Positions 61,961-64,000 of a DNA stretch of 64,000 bases are shown here, in pieces. Origin of the DNA: Brasenia schreberi (Eukaryota > Streptophyta > Magnoliopsida > Nymphaeales > Cabombaceae). The stretch covers positions 29,764,001 through 29,828,000 of the forward strand of contig JAYKKT010000091.1 in the NCBI GenBank assembly GCA_036023115.1, read 5' to 3'. The notes under the pieces were generated by a model. That model had not been told where the DNA came from. It was given only the letters and a program-made list of their open reading frames with translations, and ran no database searches. Position 1 is the first letter of the stretch; each line of letters begins with the position of its first letter. A program made the translations under genes and the position numbers.

Positions 61961-62311
61961 TGGGATACTTCAAAAATTCTCAAGGACACATAGATTAGAA
62001 TGTCCTACCCGTACAAAATATCAAATATGGCTTAATCAATTTACAAGACTAAGACGCAAAAAATGCAAATGATACTTCTCAAAGATAGAAAAGATTAGAA
62101 GATAAAAGGGCCAAAAGTACAGTAGAAGATCAAGGTTAGGAAGCTGGAAAGGATTTTCTAACAAGGGGAAGATGCCAGGTTCAAGTTTTTTTTAACCTTC
62201 AAGAAAACTAGAAATCAGATAACCATCAAGAGAAATTTTTGAAGAGGCGAGTGACAGAAAAGAAGTAGCAAAAATGGTGCCACAAGTAGTCACATTACTA
62301 AAGGAACTTAC

Positions 62312-62480
62312 CTTTTGAGAAAGGTAGTGATCGTACATAGTCAAGAGGCCCAATCTATACACTGGTTCTGTTGCATAGACAGGAGCATTAAGGCCAAGGT
62401 GTTTCATGGCATAAGGCAAGGCACCAAGGTGAAGCGTATCAGGATGTGACAATAAAACAGCATCGATTTTTGAAGACACC
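62312..62480 (-). CDS. CPSF100: CPSF100 exon 2
   Basis: Residues 50-106, from [10 protein letters not shown] to YLSQK. Holds [17 protein letters not shown], the position where active metallo-beta-lactamase nucleases carry HxHxDH; here it is the degenerate CPSF100 form. The acceptor is GCAG/GGTG and the donor AAAAG/GTAAGT, a near-perfect plant consensus. Confidence 0.93.
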
Positions 62481-63211
62481 CTGCATGGTTATAATACGTG
62501 AGAAGTTATACATGCTTCTAACCTACGGAGCCACAAGACTGTATATGAAATTTTGTACAGGGAATAAATATTGAGCGAAAATTGGGAAGAAATATTGAGC
62601 AAAATTTGTCAGCTCTACAACTATGCAGTATCCACATTGGAGTATTGCAAATTCAAGTATTCAAATCAAACCAACGATGAAACTCCAAAATAGTCCAACA
62701 TTTGGACCGAACACAGCTGCAAAAGATTAATCTAATGACATTTGAGTTATACATGTAAATGAATCCCCATCTTCGCAAACCAAATATAGCCACTGCCTTG
62801 TCCAAGTCAACAATTCAAACATGGTGGTGCTAAAGCTTCAACAGAAATTCTTACTGGAATTTCAAGTACAGCCAAAAAAATGGCAAGAAAACCATGCTCC
62901 CCTGCCCTAAAGACAAACCTGCATGACATGAACAGAAAACAACGAAAGGCAAGCACTTGCCCATCTGCACAACCGAATAGAAGCATTTTCGAAGTTACCA
63001 TTAACGGAAAACGAAACGCTCGTTCAAGAATAATATTTAAAACGAAGAATGACAAGCTATAAGGTTCTCTGAACAACAAAGTCGTGATACATATTTCGAA
63101 CTCAAAGTCCCTCAAAATTACACTCGTCACGTATAATTCTCAGCTTGATACGAAGAACTGTTCACACAGTCGCAGAAAAAAGACTGTAAAAAGAGTGAAT
63201 GGCGGTTGCAC

Positions 63212-63356
63212 CTAGAAAGCGGTTGGAGGTGATCGACGTCGAAGAAATCGTTCCAACCACAGTCGACGAGGAAGTTGAAGCCGTCGATGGAAAGGAGGTA
63301 CGATAGGGGGCTCTCCGAGTGGACGCCACCCAGAGGCGTTATTTGCACCGACGTCC

Positions 63357-63360
<4 letters not shown>
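63212..63360 (-). CDS. CPSF100: CPSF100 exon 1 (start codon)
   Basis: Encodes residues 1-49 and two bases of codon 50. Includes the family signature SIDGFNFLVDCGWNDFFD, the first strand-turn of the metallo-beta-lactamase fold. The ATG is preceded directly by a GA repeat and followed by G, giving G at -3 and +4. The donor is AG/GTGCAA. The reading frame continues into intron 1 but loses similarity after LQPLSR. Confidence 0.93.
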
Positions 63361-63431
<71 letters not shown>

Positions 63432-63438
63432 TGTGTGT
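63361..63438. repeat. (CT)27(GT)12 compound microsatellite in the 5' leader
   Basis: On the plus strand a CT run of about 54 bases passes directly into a GT run of about 24. On the gene strand this reads (AC)n(AG)n and abuts the CPSF100 start codon with no gap. It would be the last part of the 5' UTR. Length is likely polymorphic. Confidence 0.95.
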
Positions 63439-63784
63439 AACAAACAGCAGAGCTAGGGCGCGACCTCCACTTTGGTTTCCTTCTTCGAATGGAATGATTT
63501 TCAGTGGCGGAGAAGGCTTTAGCCCTATTTCCTATTTAGGGGACTAACGCTTCCCTCTCCTCTCACACGTCTATGAAGCGAAGTTCTGAACAGTTTGCGG
63601 AAGTTGTTTTCAGCGTGCTGCGAAGGTTTGGAAGCTGTCGTTGTTGGTTTCTCTCCGACAAGGAAGGTAAGGTTTACGAAGCACGACTCGACGGCTGAGA
63701 GAGCCTGAAACCACGTCAAAATGCTCCTGAGATTGCACAAATACAAACGTCATCAGTTCAATACCGTCGGCATGCACAATTGAG
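63439..63784 (-). promoter_or_regulatory. Putative CPSF100 upstream region
   Basis: Region between the leader microsatellite and the RTE fragment at the window end. It is richer in GC than the introns and is the only place upstream of the start codon for a core promoter within the window. No clear TATA box is seen on the minus strand. A short plus-strand frame starts at about 63571 (MKRSSEQFAEVVFSVLRRFG) and may be chance or a divergent first exon. Confidence 0.35.
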
Positions 63785-64000
63785 GTGGAAGATGATTTTG
63801 GAGAAAATTCATATTCGATGTTTAAAAAGAAAGGACATTGATAATATAGGTTTTAGGAAAAGACTTGAAACGAAGGTAAGATTTAGAGGATAGTTAAACC
63901 ATAATCACTTGACTCACTTGAATGAAGTTAAAGAAGTTAAAGAGGCTCTTAAAGAGGCTCTTAAACATCTGACTCACTTGAATGAAGTTAAAGAGGCTCT
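63785..64000 (+). mobile_element. Rearranged RTE LINE fragment at window edge
   Basis: Matches the RTE copies here: the 'agaaaattcatattc' leader segment, then a jump to the RT-domain segment 'aatgaagttaaagaggctct', repeated about three times with slipped copies. Coding is destroyed. It is cut by the window edge. Confidence 0.7.

Larger units (their letters stand above)
11860..63360 (-). pseudogene. CPSF100: CPSF100/CPSF2 gene, 17 coding exons, exon 6 damaged
   Basis: Subunit of the nuclear cleavage and polyadenylation specificity factor, the partner of the endonuclease CPSF73 in pre-mRNA 3'-end formation. The family has a metallo-beta-lactamase/beta-CASP fold with degenerate metal ligands. 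The joined exons give about 700 residues against about 740 in Arabidopsis (from memory). The start MGTSVQITPLGGV and the end REYLYSQFYLL match the family ends. Exons join in compatible phases at GT..AG sites. Introns 3, 4 and 7 are about 80 bp; introns 6 and 16 are about 17 and 15 kb because of transposons. Exon 6 lacks about 28 codons and is shifted, so as read the product stops inside the beta-CASP region. I call it a pseudogene on that lesion alone; an assembly error would make it an intact gene. Identity is near certain; activity is open. Confidence 0.9.

Overview
The window is nuclear DNA from a flowering plant. It has spliced GT-AG genes, AT-rich introns and plant-type RTE LINEs, copia LTR elements and hAT transposons. 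The species cannot be told from the sequence. It holds one recognisable host gene, on the minus strand: the cleavage and polyadenylation factor subunit CPSF100 (CPSF2). I traced 17 coding exons from the ATG at 63360 to the stop at 11860. The coding path is about 2.1 kb but spans about 51.5 kb, because four introns are filled with nested mobile elements. Every other exon joins in phase at a GT..AG site, but exon 6 carries an internal deletion and frameshift, so as written the locus cannot make a full-length protein.

Layout. Bases 1-11.8 kb lie downstream of the gene: RTE fragments, a gypsy-like LTR region, a small hAT-type MITE and one orphan exon-like ORF at 2.1-2.3 kb. Intron 16 (11.95-27.0 kb) holds an RTE LINE that was split by a copia-type LTR insertion, itself loaded with a gypsy-like LTR, an inverted RTE and a full-length RTE. 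Introns 15 and 13 are ordinary. Intron 14 holds a head-to-head pair of RTE copies. Intron 12 holds a young RTE inserted into an older one. Intron 9 holds a 46-bp RTE tail insertion and a 0.75-kb RTE. Intron 6 (42.5-59.6 kb) is a nest: an outer LTR element, a copia element inside it, two hAT elements with 8-bp target duplications, and an RTE fragment. From 59.7 to 63.4 kb are exons 1-6 with mostly short introns. The 5' end carries a long CT/GT microsatellite directly before the start codon, then a putative promoter and another RTE fragment at the window edge.

The mobile elements do not work as one system. They are layers of independent insertions whose order can be read from target-site duplications. 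The less ordinary signals are: very short RTE insertions made almost only of the conserved 3' tail, both flanked by target duplications; long inverted repeats in the 3' part of both hAT copies; RTE copies sharing a change in the reverse-transcriptase active site; and the damaged exon in an otherwise preserved essential-family gene.
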